This document shows positions 44,815 to 54,345 of a DNA stretch of 64,000 nucleotides, piece by piece (the stretch's first letter is position 1; each line of letters opens with the position of its first letter). A model generated the notes under the pieces. It searched no databases, had not been told where the DNA came from, and was given only the letters and a program-made list of their open reading frames with translations. The translations under genes and the position numbers were made by a program. Source of the stretch: Arenibacter troitsensis (GTDB lineage: Bacteria; Bacteroidota; Bacteroidia; Flavobacteriales; Flavobacteriaceae); NCBI RefSeq assembly GCF_900177645.1, contig NZ_FXAO01000003.1, positions 1 through 64,000 of the forward strand. The letters are read 5' to 3'.

Positions 44815-46068
44815 ATGGAAGCATATTTCCCAAAAATAGAAGACATCCGAAAGGCTGCCGAAACCATTAGAAAAGTAGCGGATATTACTCCATTGATGCG
44901 AAGCATCAGATATTCCAAGGCCTTTGATGCCAATATTCTTTTAAAAAGGGAAGATTTACACAGGGTAAGAAGTTATAAGATAAGGGGTGCCTTCAACAAA
45001 ATAAGTTCCCTTAGCAAAAAAGAAACAATAAACGGTGTGGTATGTGCCAGCGCCGGAAACCATGCCCAAGGTGTTGCTTTTGCCTGTAATCACTTAGGCA
45101 TTAAAGGCACTATTTACATGCCTTCGGTAACCCCAAAACAAAAGGTGGAACAAACAAAATTATTTGGAGGGGATTGGGTAACAGTTGTACTTGAGGGAGA
45201 CACCTTCGATGATTCCTCGGATGCGGCCAAAAAATTCTGTGCCGCTAAAAAAAAGACTTATATCCATCCTTTTGATGACCCTAAAATAATTGAAGGTCAG
45301 GCCACGGTTGGTTTGGAAATTCTGGAACAGACCAAAAAACCAATAGACTATGTGTTCGTAGCTGTTGGAGGTGGGGGATTGGCCTCAGGTCTCTGTGCCG
45401 TATTTAAGTCTTTATCGCCGCACACAAAAATTATTGGTGTGGAACCTGAAGGAGCCCCATCCATGAAAACCTCCATTGAAAAGGGAGTTAACACGGAATT
45501 GGAACAAATAGACAAATTTATTGATGGTGCTGCCGTAAAGCGAGTGGGAAACCTTACGTTCAATATTTGCAAGGAATACCTATATGATATGGTAACTGTT
45601 CCAGAAGGCAAGGTTTGCCAGACCATTTTAGATCTTTACAATAGGGACGCCATAGTTGTGGAACCGGCCGGAGCACTCACCATTACGGTGTTGGACGATT
45701 ATAAGGAAGAAATAAAAGGTAAAACCGTAGTCTGCATTGTGAGTGGCAGCAACAATGATATTACGCGAACGGCCGAGATAAAGGAACGCGCCTTGCTTTA
45801 CGGCAAACTAAAACACTATTTTATAATTCGCTTTCCTCAGAGACCAGGAGCGTTGAAGGAATTTGTTGTTGATATTCTAGGTCCAACCGATGATATTACC
45901 CATTTTGAATATTCAAAAAAATCGAGTCGGGAAAATGCTCCGGCCGTGGTGGGAATAGAATTAAAACACCCGGAAGATTTGGCTCCCCTTGTAAAACGGA
46001 TGAAGGAGAACAAATTTTTTGGCGACTATATTAACGATAAGCCCGATTTGTTTCAGTATTTAATTTAA
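44815..46068 (+). CDS. ilvA: threonine ammonia-lyase (threonine deaminase)
   Basis: 417 residues from the ATG at 44,815; the frame runs 6 codons further up but through the terminator hairpin. PLP-lysine in RVRSYKIRGAFNK, Ser/Asn-binding CASAGNHAQGVAFA, Gly loop VAVGGGGLASGL. A single ACT-like domain occupies the C-terminus (HYFIIRFPQRPGALKEFV), so this is the shorter form with one regulatory domain. It makes 2-oxobutyrate, the isoleucine precursor. Its own promoter was not identified. Confidence 0.93.
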   Translation: MEAYFPKIEDIRKAAETIRKVADITPLMRSIRYSKAFDANILLKREDLHRVRSYKIRGAFNKISSLSKKETINGVVCASAGNHAQGVAFACNHLGIKGTIYMPSVTPKQKVEQTKLFGGDWVTVVLEGDTFDDSSDAAKKFCAAKKKTYIHPFDDPKIIEGQATVGLEILEQTKKPIDYVFVAVGGGGLASGLCAVFKSLSPHTKIIGVEPEGAPSMKTSIEKGVNTELEQIDKFIDGAAVKRVGNLTFNICKEYLYDMVTVPEGKVCQTILDLYNRDAIVVEPAGALTITVLDDYKEEIKGKTVVCIVSGSNNDITRTAEIKERALLYGKLKHYFIIRFPQRPGALKEFVVDILGPTDDITHFEYSKKSSRENAPAVVGIELKHPEDLAPLVKRMKENKFFGDYINDKPDLFQYLI

Positions 46069-46236
46069 TAACAATTGGGACAATTTTTATGATATTGCAA
46101 AATGCGAAATCCTTTTCGTGACTTTACCTCAAATATTCTATCAAATTTATAGGGAATTAAAATTATCGTTTTATTAATTTAGTGGTCTAATAGATAAATT
46201 TCAATAGTTTCATTTTTACAAAAAAAAGAATTACTT

Positions 46237-47823
46237 ATGGGCAAATCCGGCATACCTGCAGAATACACGATAAACGAGGTTAATCATCAAAGAACTTATC
46301 TCATCAATGGCGAATTAAGGGCTTGGAACGGGAAAACCTCTGAGGTATACTCCACCATATCCAGTACAGAAAAATACGTGCCAACCTTATTGGGAAGTAT
46401 TCCGGACATGGAGGAGAAGGAAGCTTTGGAAGCTCTGGATGCCGCTCTTGCAGCATATAACAAAGGTAAAGGAATCTGGCCTACCATGCGGGTAAAGGAA
46501 CGCATAGACTGCATGGAGATTTTTGTAAAGAAAATGCAGACCAAGAGGGATGAAATTGTAAAACTGCTTATGTGGGAAATTGGAAAATCGCTTCCTGATT
46601 CCCAGAAGGAATTCGATAGAACGGTGGAGTATATTTTGGATACCATTGAGGATTACAAGCAACTGGATCGCGATAATGCCAAATTTGAAAAAAACGATGG
46701 TGTTTATGCCCACATTAGAAGGGGACCACTTGGAGTGGTATTATGTTTAGGCCCTTACAACTATCCATTAAACGAAACTTTTGCATTGCTTATTCCTGCC
46801 ATAATCATGGGGAATACAACCATTTTTAAGCCTGCAAAACATGGTGTTTTATTGATTACACCATTGTTGGAAGCCTTTCAATCCAGTTTCCCGAAAGGGG
46901 TAGTCAATATTGTTTTTGGAAGGGGTAGGGCGGTAGCCGCCCCAATAATGAAGACAGGAAAAGTGGATGTTTTGGCTTTGATTGGCAATAGCAAATCTGC
47001 AAATGCACTCCAAAACCAACATCCAAAAAGCAATAGACTGCGTTTGGTACTCGGTCTGGAAGCTAAGAATCCAGCCATTATACTACCCGACGCGGATTTG
47101 GATTTAACCGTAGACGAGTGTATTGCCGGTACCTTGTCCTTTAACGGACAACGTTGTACCGCCTTAAAAATAATCTATGTCCATGAGGACATTGTCGCTG
47201 AATTTAATAAACGATTTTCCGAGAGGGTCGATGCCCTAAAATTTGGAAACCCTTGGGAAGAAGGCGTTAAGTTAACCCCGCTACCCGAACCAGATAAGCC
47301 AGCCTATATACAGGAGTTAATAGATGACGCCAGGGAAAAAGGTGCCAAGATTTTGAACAAAAAAGGTGGTACGCATTCCGACAATTATATTTGGCCGGCT
47401 ATTTTGTATCCAGTTAATAAAGAAATGCGGGTGTATCAGGAAGAACAATTTGGTCCGGTAATCCCCATCGTAACCTTTAAGGATATTGAAGAACCTTTGG
47501 ACGATATGGCCGAATCCAATTATGGACAACAGGTAAGTTTGTTCGGCAAAGATGTATACGCCATAGCTCCCTTAATAGACACCTTGGTAAACTTGGTATG
47601 CAGGGTAAACCTGAACAGTTCTTGCCAACGTGGCCCAGACGTTTATCCTTTTACAGGTCGAAAGGATTCTGCCCAAGCTACACTAAGTGTCTATGATGCC
47701 CTACGTTCCTTCTCCATTAGAACCTTTGTTGCTTTTAAGGACAACGAACTCAATAATGAAACCGTAGAGCAGTTGTTGGAGTCCAAATTGTCCAACTTTA
47801 TCAGTACCGACTATATTTTATAA
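46237..47823 (+). CDS. gapN: NADP-dependent glyceraldehyde-3-phosphate dehydrogenase (non-phosphorylating, GapN-like)
   Basis: 528 residues, aldehyde dehydrogenase superfamily. Asn of the oxyanion hole in GPYNYPLNE, catalytic Glu in [12 protein letters not shown] and catalytic Cys307 in [10 protein letters not shown]. The R-C-T-A and Y-N-Y-P-L-N-E contexts are those of GapN rather than generic ALDH, and the C-terminal [21 protein letters not shown] segment supports it. It would oxidise glyceraldehyde 3-phosphate to 3-phosphoglycerate giving NADPH. A terminator follows at 47,871. Confidence 0.85.
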   Translation: MGKSGIPAEYTINEVNHQRTYLINGELRAWNGKTSEVYSTISSTEKYVPTLLGSIPDMEEKEALEALDAALAAYNKGKGIWPTMRVKERIDCMEIFVKKMQTKRDEIVKLLMWEIGKSLPDSQKEFDRTVEYILDTIEDYKQLDRDNAKFEKNDGVYAHIRRGPLGVVLCLGPYNYPLNETFALLIPAIIMGNTTIFKPAKHGVLLITPLLEAFQSSFPKGVVNIVFGRGRAVAAPIMKTGKVDVLALIGNSKSANALQNQHPKSNRLRLVLGLEAKNPAIILPDADLDLTVDECIAGTLSFNGQRCTALKIIYVHEDIVAEFNKRFSERVDALKFGNPWEEGVKLTPLPEPDKPAYIQELIDDAREKGAKILNKKGGTHSDNYIWPAILYPVNKEMRVYQEEQFGPVIPIVTFKDIEEPLDDMAESNYGQQVSLFGKDVYAIAPLIDTLVNLVCRVNLNSSCQRGPDVYPFTGRKDSAQATLSVYDALRSFSIRTFVAFKDNELNNETVEQLLESKLSNFISTDYIL

Positions 47824-47870
47824 CCGATATATGATACAGGGTTTCTGAATCTATAGCGCTTTAAAATTTC

Positions 47871-47908
47871 AAGCCCACTTGGATATCTATCTCTTGGGCT
47901 TTTTTTAT
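47871..47908 (+). terminator. rho-independent terminator after gapN
   Basis: AAGCCCA (47871-47877) pairs with TGGGCTT (47895-47901), with a weaker inner part, followed by a T run. Confidence 0.7.
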
Positions 47909-47970
47909 TTTATAAATATATCGGGATATGGGAAATTAGACGTAGTTTCGCGCCCAGTAAAAATAGTATT

Positions 47971-48420
47971 ATGAAGCGCATTAACGAATACAGGAAATTA
48001 TTTGGAATAGAAAAAGAGATCGATCTTAAGGTACTTAAGAAAAGTTATCGCGACTTGGTAAAGGAATGGCATCCAGATAAATTTCAAGAAGGGGATAGTA
48101 AGCGTGAAGAGGCAGAGATAAACAGTAGAAAGATAATTGATGGCTATCATTTTTTGGTGAGCATTGCTCCTGAAACCAAGGCAGCCAACTTGGAAGCCTA
48201 TACCGAAACTATTAACAATTCGGGTATAGCGGACTATCATCACAAAGGTCTACTATTGGAAATAACCTTTATGGACGGATCTACTTATGAGTACTTTGGT
48301 GTAACCAAGCAGGTTTATATAAAGATGGTCAATTCCAATACGGTCAATCGTTTTGCGAAGCGCATGATCTATCCGAAGTACAACTATAGACAATCCAAAA
48401 AGCAGCTGCAAGAAGCATAA
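47971..48420 (+). CDS. J-domain protein fused to a KTSC domain
   Basis: 149 residues. The J domain occupies residues 1-60 with HPD at 34-36 (KEWHPDKF), so it can in principle stimulate DnaK. A KTSC domain follows (about 88-140): LLLEITFMDGSTYEYFGVTKQVY and NRFAKRMIYPKYNY. KTSC is a small domain of unknown role often linked to nucleic-acid or translation proteins. No membrane span. Start ATG at 47,971 lies 63 bases after the terminator. Confidence 0.82.
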   Translation: MKRINEYRKLFGIEKEIDLKVLKKSYRDLVKEWHPDKFQEGDSKREEAEINSRKIIDGYHFLVSIAPETKAANLEAYTETINNSGIADYHHKGLLLEITFMDGSTYEYFGVTKQVYIKMVNSNTVNRFAKRMIYPKYNYRQSKKQLQEA

Positions 48421-48657
48421 AAGCAATAAGCTTTTAGAAAATCGCTTGGCCGCTCCTGCCTTTTTTATAGGTTATCTATATGATGTAATAGTAAAGGCCC
48501 AATAGGCTTTTTCTTTTTTAGGGGGATATTGGATAATTGATTTGCCATAGCCTTCGCAATAGCCAATACGAACCTAGTTTAAATATACAATTTCAAAAGG
48601 ATCATCCTAACTTTAAAATTGTAAGTTGTATTATAGAAAGTAAAGAGATTTCTATAA

Positions 48658-49047
48658 TTAAATGCCATCCAAGATTACTTCGGCGACAACAATTCCAATC
48701 GATAATAGAAATAAGATCAAGGCCGGAAAAGACTTGATATTGGGATCGTCTGCCTTAAAATGCATAGCTATGGCTCCCAACATAAATATTCCCATGGCTC
48801 CAGCGGCCGGAGTACTTAAGTCGTTTATCCAAAGGGAAATTATCAATAGTACAGCAAGACCCACCTTCATGGTTCCAACAATATACATAATGATCTGTGA
48901 TAGACCATAGGTTTCAAATTCCTCTTTCATGGATTTGGAGTTGCCGCCACGCCAAGGAGTGGGTTTATTGAAACGTATAAACCAAACATTTATAATACTT
49001 ATAAAAATGATGATTTTCGCGGCTACTATAAAGTAGTAAATAGGCAT
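48658..49047 (-). CDS. DoxX-like membrane protein
   Basis: 129 residues with four membrane spans. Pattern fits the DoxX-like family (PF13564): a first span, a loop with WRGGNSKSMKEEF, then MYIVGTMKVGLAVLLII and a last span near the end. Family members are small inner-membrane proteins of poorly known role in redox or stress. Divergent from the tetR-type gene, sharing its upstream region with the operator at 49,225, so regulation by that TetR is possible. Confidence 0.7.
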   Translation of the reverse strand: MPIYYFIVAAKIIIFISIINVWFIRFNKPTPWRGGNSKSMKEEFETYGLSQIIMYIVGTMKVGLAVLLIISLWINDLSTPAAGAMGIFMLGAIAMHFKADDPNIKSFPALILFLLSIGIVVAEVILDGI

Positions 49048-49224
49048 AGATTTTCAGTAAAATTAAAATCGGTATTGGTTATCAATTCCTAAGATAAGGA
49101 TTATCTCTTTGCACTTCACTCCAGGAAATAAAATATTTGGGATGGAACCATGGTATGTCTTGAGGCTTACATTGGCTCCACCAATTTTTAATCCAATAAA
49201 TGGAACTGACAAAAATCACATAAA

Positions 49225-49257
49225 CGAATATTTATTCGATTTTAAATTATATCTTTG
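49225..49257 (+). promoter_or_regulatory. TetR operator 1 and -7 box
   Basis: CGAATATTTATTCG (49225-49238) is a perfect 14-base palindrome. TATCTTTG (49250-49257) is a perfect -7 box, and the palindrome covers the region where the -33 box would be. A near-identical site lies at 49853-49866. Confidence 0.65.
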
Positions 49258-49261
49258 TCCC

Positions 49262-49834
49262 GTGAGGGTAAAAGATGAAACAAAACAATTGGCGATTGTA
49301 GAAAACACTTTGGATGTTGTTTTCGAAAGGGGATTTGCCGGAATTAAGATGGCAGATCTAGCCAACCGTGTTGGTCTTTCGGTGTCTACTCTCTATGTAT
49401 ATTATAGGAACAAAGAAGATTTAATCGTATCTATTGCCACAGAACTTATAGAAAGGGAAACCACGAGAAGTGAACAGGAAATAACGGAGGATTTGCCCTA
49501 TAAGTTAAAACTAAAAATGCTTTGGTTGTTTTGGATCAATTTCAGTATTAACCATAAAAGGGAAATGAGTTTTTTGGAGCAGTTGAAAAAATCGCCTTAT
49601 TACGAAAAAGTACCTTTATCCGTAAAGGAGACCAAAAGTAAAATGGCAATGAACCTAATTGAACTGGGGAAACTGGAAGGCTTGCTCAAAAATGTAGACA
49701 ATAATATTATCATGGGTATAATTGCTGCCCTTATGGGGGAAACCGTAAAATTAATTATGGATGGCAAAATGGAGTTGAACCAGAAAAATATCGATTTAAT
49801 GTTCTCTATGGTTTGGGATGCCATTAAAAGTTAG
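49262..49834 (+). CDS. TetR/AcrR family transcriptional regulator
   Basis: 190 residues. The N-terminal HTH has TLDVVFERGFAGIKMADLANRVGLSVSTLYVYYRNKE split as helix 1, turn and the SVSTLYVYYRNKEDL recognition helix. The frame runs 51 codons upstream but those residues do not resemble the family and cross the promoter; GTG at 49,262 is the likely start. The -7 box ends only four bases before it, so the mRNA may be leaderless. Matching operators on both sides suggest self-regulation and control of the MBL gene. Confidence 0.85.
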   Translation: MRVKDETKQLAIVENTLDVVFERGFAGIKMADLANRVGLSVSTLYVYYRNKEDLIVSIATELIERETTRSEQEITEDLPYKLKLKMLWLFWINFSINHKREMSFLEQLKKSPYYEKVPLSVKETKSKMAMNLIELGKLEGLLKNVDNNIIMGIIAALMGETVKLIMDGKMELNQKNIDLMFSMVWDAIKS

Positions 49835-49852
49835 TTTTTTTTGAATCAAAAC

Positions 49853-49866
49853 AGAATAAATATTCG
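49853..49866. promoter_or_regulatory. TetR operator 2
   Basis: AGAATAAATATTCG is the inverse of CGAATATTTATTCT and matches operator 1 at 13 of 14 positions. It lies 19 bases after the tetR stop and 49 bases before the MBL-fold start. Confidence 0.6.
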
Positions 49867-49914
49867 ATAATAAATGTATTAAATGCGCCATGCGCGGTTA
49901 AAAGTAATTATCCA

Positions 49915-51036
49915 TTGAAAAAAATAATAAAGAAAATGAGTATAGTAATTGGAAGCGGACTTCTATTGGTGATTGTGATAGGGGTGCTATTTTTGTATTT
50001 AAGCCCCGAATTTGGAGGTTCGCCAAGCATAGAGCAGAAGAGTGTCTTTGAAAAATCCCCGAATTATGTTAATGGGAAATTCATCAATAAAGGCAATGTT
50101 AAACTGGATATGAGTATGCGCGATATGGGGAAGAGTTTGGCAGGTTTCTTTGGACCTACACCACTTACCAAGCCAAGTAGGGATATTCCTGTGAGGAAAT
50201 TAGATTCACTGGATCTTGTTAAATTTCAGGACAGCACAAGGTTAATCTGGTTTGGTCATTCCGCTTTTCTATTGCAAATCAGCAACAAAATAATCGTGAT
50301 TGACCCCATGTTCGGGAAGGTCCCTGCACCACATCCCATGCTCGGCACCAATCGTTTTAGTAAAGAACTGCCCATCGATGTCGAAAAACTTCCTAAAATA
50401 GATATCGTTTTAATTTCCCATGACCATTATGATCATTTGGATTATGGCACTATTCAGAAATTAAGGCACAAGGTGAATATGTTTTATACTCCATTAGGGG
50501 TAGGGGCACACTTGCAAAAATGGGGTGTGGAAAAAGAGCGTATTATGGAGTTGGATTGGTGGCAGGAAGTAGCCCATGAAGGATTGGTTTTTGGATGTAC
50601 CCCCGCTCAACATTTTTCCGGAAGGGGATTTTCGGACAGGGCCAGCACCTTATGGAGTTCATGGGTGATTCGGTCCGAAAGGGATAATATTTTTTTTAGC
50701 GGAGATAGTGGTTATGGCCCTCATTTTAAGGAAATAGGGGATAAATACGGTCCTTTCGATTTTGCCATGTTAGAATGTGGACAATACAATGAGATGTGGC
50801 CGGATATCCATATGTTCCCGGAGCAAACTGCTCAGGCCGGATTGGATTTAGGGGCAAAACGGATAATGCCTATTCACTGGGGTGCTTTTAAGTTGGCCAT
50901 GCACCCTTGGACAGAACCTGTAGAACGGGTTACCAACAAAGCGAAAGAATTAAACTTGGACGTACTAACTCCAAGAATTGGCGCACCTATCTACCTTAAT
51001 GGATGGGAAGAAACAACCTCCCCATGGTGGAAATAA
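49915..51036 (+). CDS. MBL-fold metallo-hydrolase, membrane-anchored (NAPE-PLD/UlaG-like)
   Basis: 373 residues. One N-terminal span (about 8-30). Metal ligands: SHDHYDHLD (H-x-H-x-D-H), FFSGDSGYG and the final MPIHWGAF. The blocks LIWFGHSAFLLQ and IDPMFGK... are those of the N-acyl-phosphatidylethanolamine phospholipase D / UlaG-like group. All metal residues seem intact. Start is TTG at 49,915 (ATG at 49,936 possible). Operator 2 upstream links it to the TetR gene. Confidence 0.85.
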   Translation: MKKIIKKMSIVIGSGLLLVIVIGVLFLYLSPEFGGSPSIEQKSVFEKSPNYVNGKFINKGNVKLDMSMRDMGKSLAGFFGPTPLTKPSRDIPVRKLDSLDLVKFQDSTRLIWFGHSAFLLQISNKIIVIDPMFGKVPAPHPMLGTNRFSKELPIDVEKLPKIDIVLISHDHYDHLDYGTIQKLRHKVNMFYTPLGVGAHLQKWGVEKERIMELDWWQEVAHEGLVFGCTPAQHFSGRGFSDRASTLWSSWVIRSERDNIFFSGDSGYGPHFKEIGDKYGPFDFAMLECGQYNEMWPDIHMFPEQTAQAGLDLGAKRIMPIHWGAFKLAMHPWTEPVERVTNKAKELNLDVLTPRIGAPIYLNGWEETTSPWWK

Positions 51037-51205
51037 TCCTATCATAAATATTGAGTTAAAGTTGTGGAAATTTTACATGGTTTCTGGATGTAATTCTAAA
51101 TTTCAGTGATCATGGCAGCAAAGTACTATTATAGGTCCATGTTTTATTGTTGAGAAGTTCTTTTTGTGACTAGCTTAAACAAATCGATTATTCTATAATA
51201 AATAT

Positions 51206-51213
51206 TACTTTTG
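51206..51213 (+). promoter_or_regulatory. putative -7 box before aguB
   Basis: TACTTTTG fits TAnnTTTG, 22 bases before the aguB ATG. No -33 TTTG at normal distance was found. Confidence 0.4.
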
Positions 51214-51235
51214 CAACATCTTTTATTATACTAAA

Positions 51236-52117
51236 ATGAAGAAATATAAGATTGCAGTAGTACAGTTAAACCTCAACGATGTTGCTGAAAACAACTTAAA
51301 AAAGTGCATCGAATGGGTTGGAAAAGCAGCAGAGCAGGGGGCAGAGGTTATATGTCTCCCTGAACTATATAGTAGCCACTACTTTTGTCAAAGTGAGGAT
51401 ACGGACAATTTTGCCTTGGCAGAGCCGTTGTACGGAACCTCCTTTAAAGCCTTTAGTGCTTTGGCCAAAGAATTGGGGGTAGTAATTATTGTACCCTTCT
51501 TTGAAAAGCGGATGGCTGGGATTTATCACAACAGTGCCTATATTATTGATACGGATGGTAGCGAAGCAGGATTATACCGAAAAATGCACATTCCGGACGA
51601 TCCGCACTTTTATGAAAAATTCTATTTCACACCAGGAGACCTTGGTTTTAAGAACAATCCTACCAAAAAAGGCAATATAGGGACCCTAATATGCTGGGAC
51701 CAATGGTATCCTGAAGCGGCCAGACTTACTGCACTTAAAGGAGCCGAAGTCTTATTTTACCCAACGGCCATTGGTTGGCATCCTCAAGAAAAGGAGGAAT
51801 ATGGAGAAAAGCAATACAATGCTTGGATGAATGTAATGAAAGGGCATGCTGTGGCCAACGGAGTATTTGTTGCTGCGGCCAATAGAATTGGCTTGGAGCA
51901 ATATGTACCCAATACAGCTGGGATTGAGTTCTGGGGGAAGTCTTTTATCGCGGGTCCTCAAGGTGAAATTTTGGCAGAGGCTTCCCATGATAAGGAAGAA
52001 ATCCTTATCGCGGAAGTGGATCTGGACTTACAGGAAAACGTACGTCAGAATTGGCCATTTTTTAGGGATCGCCGTATAGATGCCTTTTCAGACATCACCA
52101 AAAGAGCTTTGGGCTAA
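51236..52117 (+). CDS. aguB: N-carbamoylputrescine amidase
   Basis: 293 residues, carbon-nitrogen hydrolase (nitrilase) fold with catalytic triad Glu in VICLPELYSSHYF, Lys in LYRKMHIPDDPHFYEK and Cys in TLICWDQWYPEAAR. The PHFYEKFYFTPGD context is that of AguB, which hydrolyses N-carbamoylputrescine to putrescine. aguA starts directly after its stop, giving the agmatine-to-putrescine pathway of polyamine synthesis. Confidence 0.93.
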   Translation: MKKYKIAVVQLNLNDVAENNLKKCIEWVGKAAEQGAEVICLPELYSSHYFCQSEDTDNFALAEPLYGTSFKAFSALAKELGVVIIVPFFEKRMAGIYHNSAYIIDTDGSEAGLYRKMHIPDDPHFYEKFYFTPGDLGFKNNPTKKGNIGTLICWDQWYPEAARLTALKGAEVLFYPTAIGWHPQEKEEYGEKQYNAWMNVMKGHAVANGVFVAAANRIGLEQYVPNTAGIEFWGKSFIAGPQGEILAEASHDKEEILIAEVDLDLQENVRQNWPFFRDRRIDAFSDITKRALG

Positions 52118-53146
52118 ATGAGAAGATTTCCAGCAGAATGGGAAAAACAGCAGGGCATTCTGCTCTGTTTTCCCCATAACGGTAAAGATTGGCCAGGTAA
52201 GTATGGGGCCATACAATGGGCCTTTGTAGAATTTATCAAGAAGGTAACATCCCATGAACTGGTTTTTTTGGTTGTGGACAGTGCACAACATCTGGAAAAG
52301 GTTAAGGAAATGCTGGAAATGGCGACCATAAACCTTAAAAAAGTTACTTTTATAATACAGAAAACCAACCGTAGTTGGATGCGCGATTCGGGACCCATTA
52401 TTGTTAAAAATGGTAAGAACCGCGAAGCCTTAAACTTTAACTTTAATGGTTGGGCCAAATATTCCAATTACAAACTGGACAGAAAGGTGCCCAAGGCCAT
52501 TTCGGAAATCTTGGAAGTGCCTTTGACACAGGTATTGTACAATGGAAAACCAGTGGTTTTGGAAGGTGGGGCATTGGAAGTTAACGGTAAGGGAACCCTT
52601 ATCACTTCGGAGGAGTGTCTTTTGCACCCGAAGGTACAGGTAAGAAATGCCAACTTTACCAAAACGGATTATGAAGCTATCTTTAAGGAGTACCTGGGCG
52701 TAACCAATACCATTTGGGTAGGGGATGGTATTTTAGGTGATGACACCCATGGACATATAGACGATTTGTGTAGGTTTGTGGATGCTGAAACCATAGTAAC
52801 CGTAGTGGAGTCCAACCCAAAGCACAAAAATTATAAGGCCCTTCAAGATAATTTGAAACGGCTTCAAAAAGCTACCTTGGAAAACGGGAAGGCTCCAAGA
52901 ATAATTACCCTTCCAATGCCCAAGGATATTGTTTTCGAGGGTTTGGTATTGCCCGCCAGTTATGCCAATTTTTTAATTCTTAACAACTGCGTTTTAGTGC
53001 CCACCTTTAATGATCCAGCCGATAGGATAGCCCTAAATACTTTGGCTAGCTGTTTTCCGGATAGGGAGGTTATAGGTATTGGCGCCATTGATCTTATTTG
53101 GGGATTTGGAACATTGCATTGTTTGAGTCAACAAATCCCGGCCTAG
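52118..53146 (+). CDS. aguA: agmatine deiminase
   Basis: 342 residues of the Porphyromonas-type peptidyl-arginine deiminase / agmatine deiminase family. Features: FPAEWEKQQGILLCFPHNG, NRSWMRDSGPIIV, LEGGALEVNGKGTLITS, WVGDGILGDDTHGHIDD and the C-terminal active-site Cys in GFGTLHCLSQQ. It converts agmatine to N-carbamoylputrescine, the AguB substrate. No gap to aguB, so translationally coupled. Confidence 0.93.
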   Translation: MRRFPAEWEKQQGILLCFPHNGKDWPGKYGAIQWAFVEFIKKVTSHELVFLVVDSAQHLEKVKEMLEMATINLKKVTFIIQKTNRSWMRDSGPIIVKNGKNREALNFNFNGWAKYSNYKLDRKVPKAISEILEVPLTQVLYNGKPVVLEGGALEVNGKGTLITSEECLLHPKVQVRNANFTKTDYEAIFKEYLGVTNTIWVGDGILGDDTHGHIDDLCRFVDAETIVTVVESNPKHKNYKALQDNLKRLQKATLENGKAPRIITLPMPKDIVFEGLVLPASYANFLILNNCVLVPTFNDPADRIALNTLASCFPDREVIGIGAIDLIWGFGTLHCLSQQIPA

Positions 53147-53416
53147 TATCTAAACCCCTTAAAAAGTAAAGACTTTATTTGTAGTACACTTTATGGCTTA
53201 CTACGAATATAATGTAAACCTGCCCGTCTGTTGATAAGTAGGTTATACCCCTTTCCATAATTTTAGAGTAATGGTATTAACGTATGATTGTCTTGTTTCT
53301 GATATGAAAGCAATTGTAAGTTCCAGCGACCAATAGAAAATAGAAAATGCCAATTATTGGCATCATGAAGCAATTGTATAGCGTGTAATAAGTATCAGAA
53401 AAATAAAGATCAGTTT

Positions 53417-54277
53417 ATGAAATTTATAGGGCATACCCAGGAATATCTTTTTTTGGAAACGATTGATGGCCATAGTTGTGATATTTTAAAGGAACAAGTT
53501 GAAAGTAGTCTCTCCATTTTATGGTTTCAATCGGATACAAATATTCTCATTATAGATGGAAAGGAAGAAGTGTTTTACAAGAACCAAATCATTTTTTTAA
53601 CGGAATTCCATCAAATTGTTCCTAAGAAAATAGGGAAAATTAGGTTTTTAAGGTTCAATAGGCCTTTTTACTGTATTCTGGACCACGATAGTGAAATAGG
53701 ATGTAAAGGGATCCTATTTTTTGGTGCCTCCCAGCTCCCGGTGATTTCCCTGGACCAGCTAGATCTAGAAAAATTTGACACACTGTGGAAAATGTTCACT
53801 ATAGAAATGAAGTCCAATGATAATTTGCAAATAGATATGCTGCAAATGATGTTGAAAAGATATCTTATACTATGCGCCAGACGTTATAAGAGTCAAGAAA
53901 ACTATCCCCAAGAGCGCAATGAAACCGATCTTGTAAGGGAATTTAATTTTCTGGTAGAACAGCATTTTAGGAACAAACACAGTGTTGCAGATTATGCCGA
54001 ATTATTGCATAAATCCCCAAAAACAATATCCAATATATTCTCAAAAATGGATTCGAAATCCCCCTTAAAATATATACACGAAAGAATATCCCTAGAAGCC
54101 AGACGGCTACTATACTATACAGATCACCCCATAAAGGAAATAGCATATCAACTTGGATTTGAGGACATCCAGGCTTTTAGTCGGTTTTTTAAGAAACAAG
54201 AGGGTATTTCCCCTTCTGAATTTAAGGAAAAAAGGGAATTGGGAACAATTGCCAATTCTTCGGGAATTACTACCTAA
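53417..54277 (+). CDS. AraC family transcriptional regulator
   Basis: 286 residues. The C-terminal 100 residues are a double helix-turn-helix: SVADYAELLHKSPKTISNIF and PIKEIAYQLGFEDIQAFSRFF, ending GISPSEFK. The N-terminal half has a cupin-like sensing domain without clear ligand residues. It lies just before the AhpD-like and OsmC genes on the same strand and probably regulates them; ligand unknown. Confidence 0.87.
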   Translation: MKFIGHTQEYLFLETIDGHSCDILKEQVESSLSILWFQSDTNILIIDGKEEVFYKNQIIFLTEFHQIVPKKIGKIRFLRFNRPFYCILDHDSEIGCKGILFFGASQLPVISLDQLDLEKFDTLWKMFTIEMKSNDNLQIDMLQMMLKRYLILCARRYKSQENYPQERNETDLVREFNFLVEQHFRNKHSVADYAELLHKSPKTISNIFSKMDSKSPLKYIHERISLEARRLLYYTDHPIKEIAYQLGFEDIQAFSRFFKKQEGISPSEFKEKRELGTIANSSGITT

Positions 54278-54345
54278 CAATGCCCCACTTCCAGATCGCA
54301 TCTTTGCATTGTTAAAATTATGTATAACCATAAAAATATAAAACA

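Noticed and set aside
54299-54306. CATCTTTG as a promoter of the AhpD-like gene
   Set aside because: One mismatch to the -7 box and no -33 box; too weak to list as a feature.
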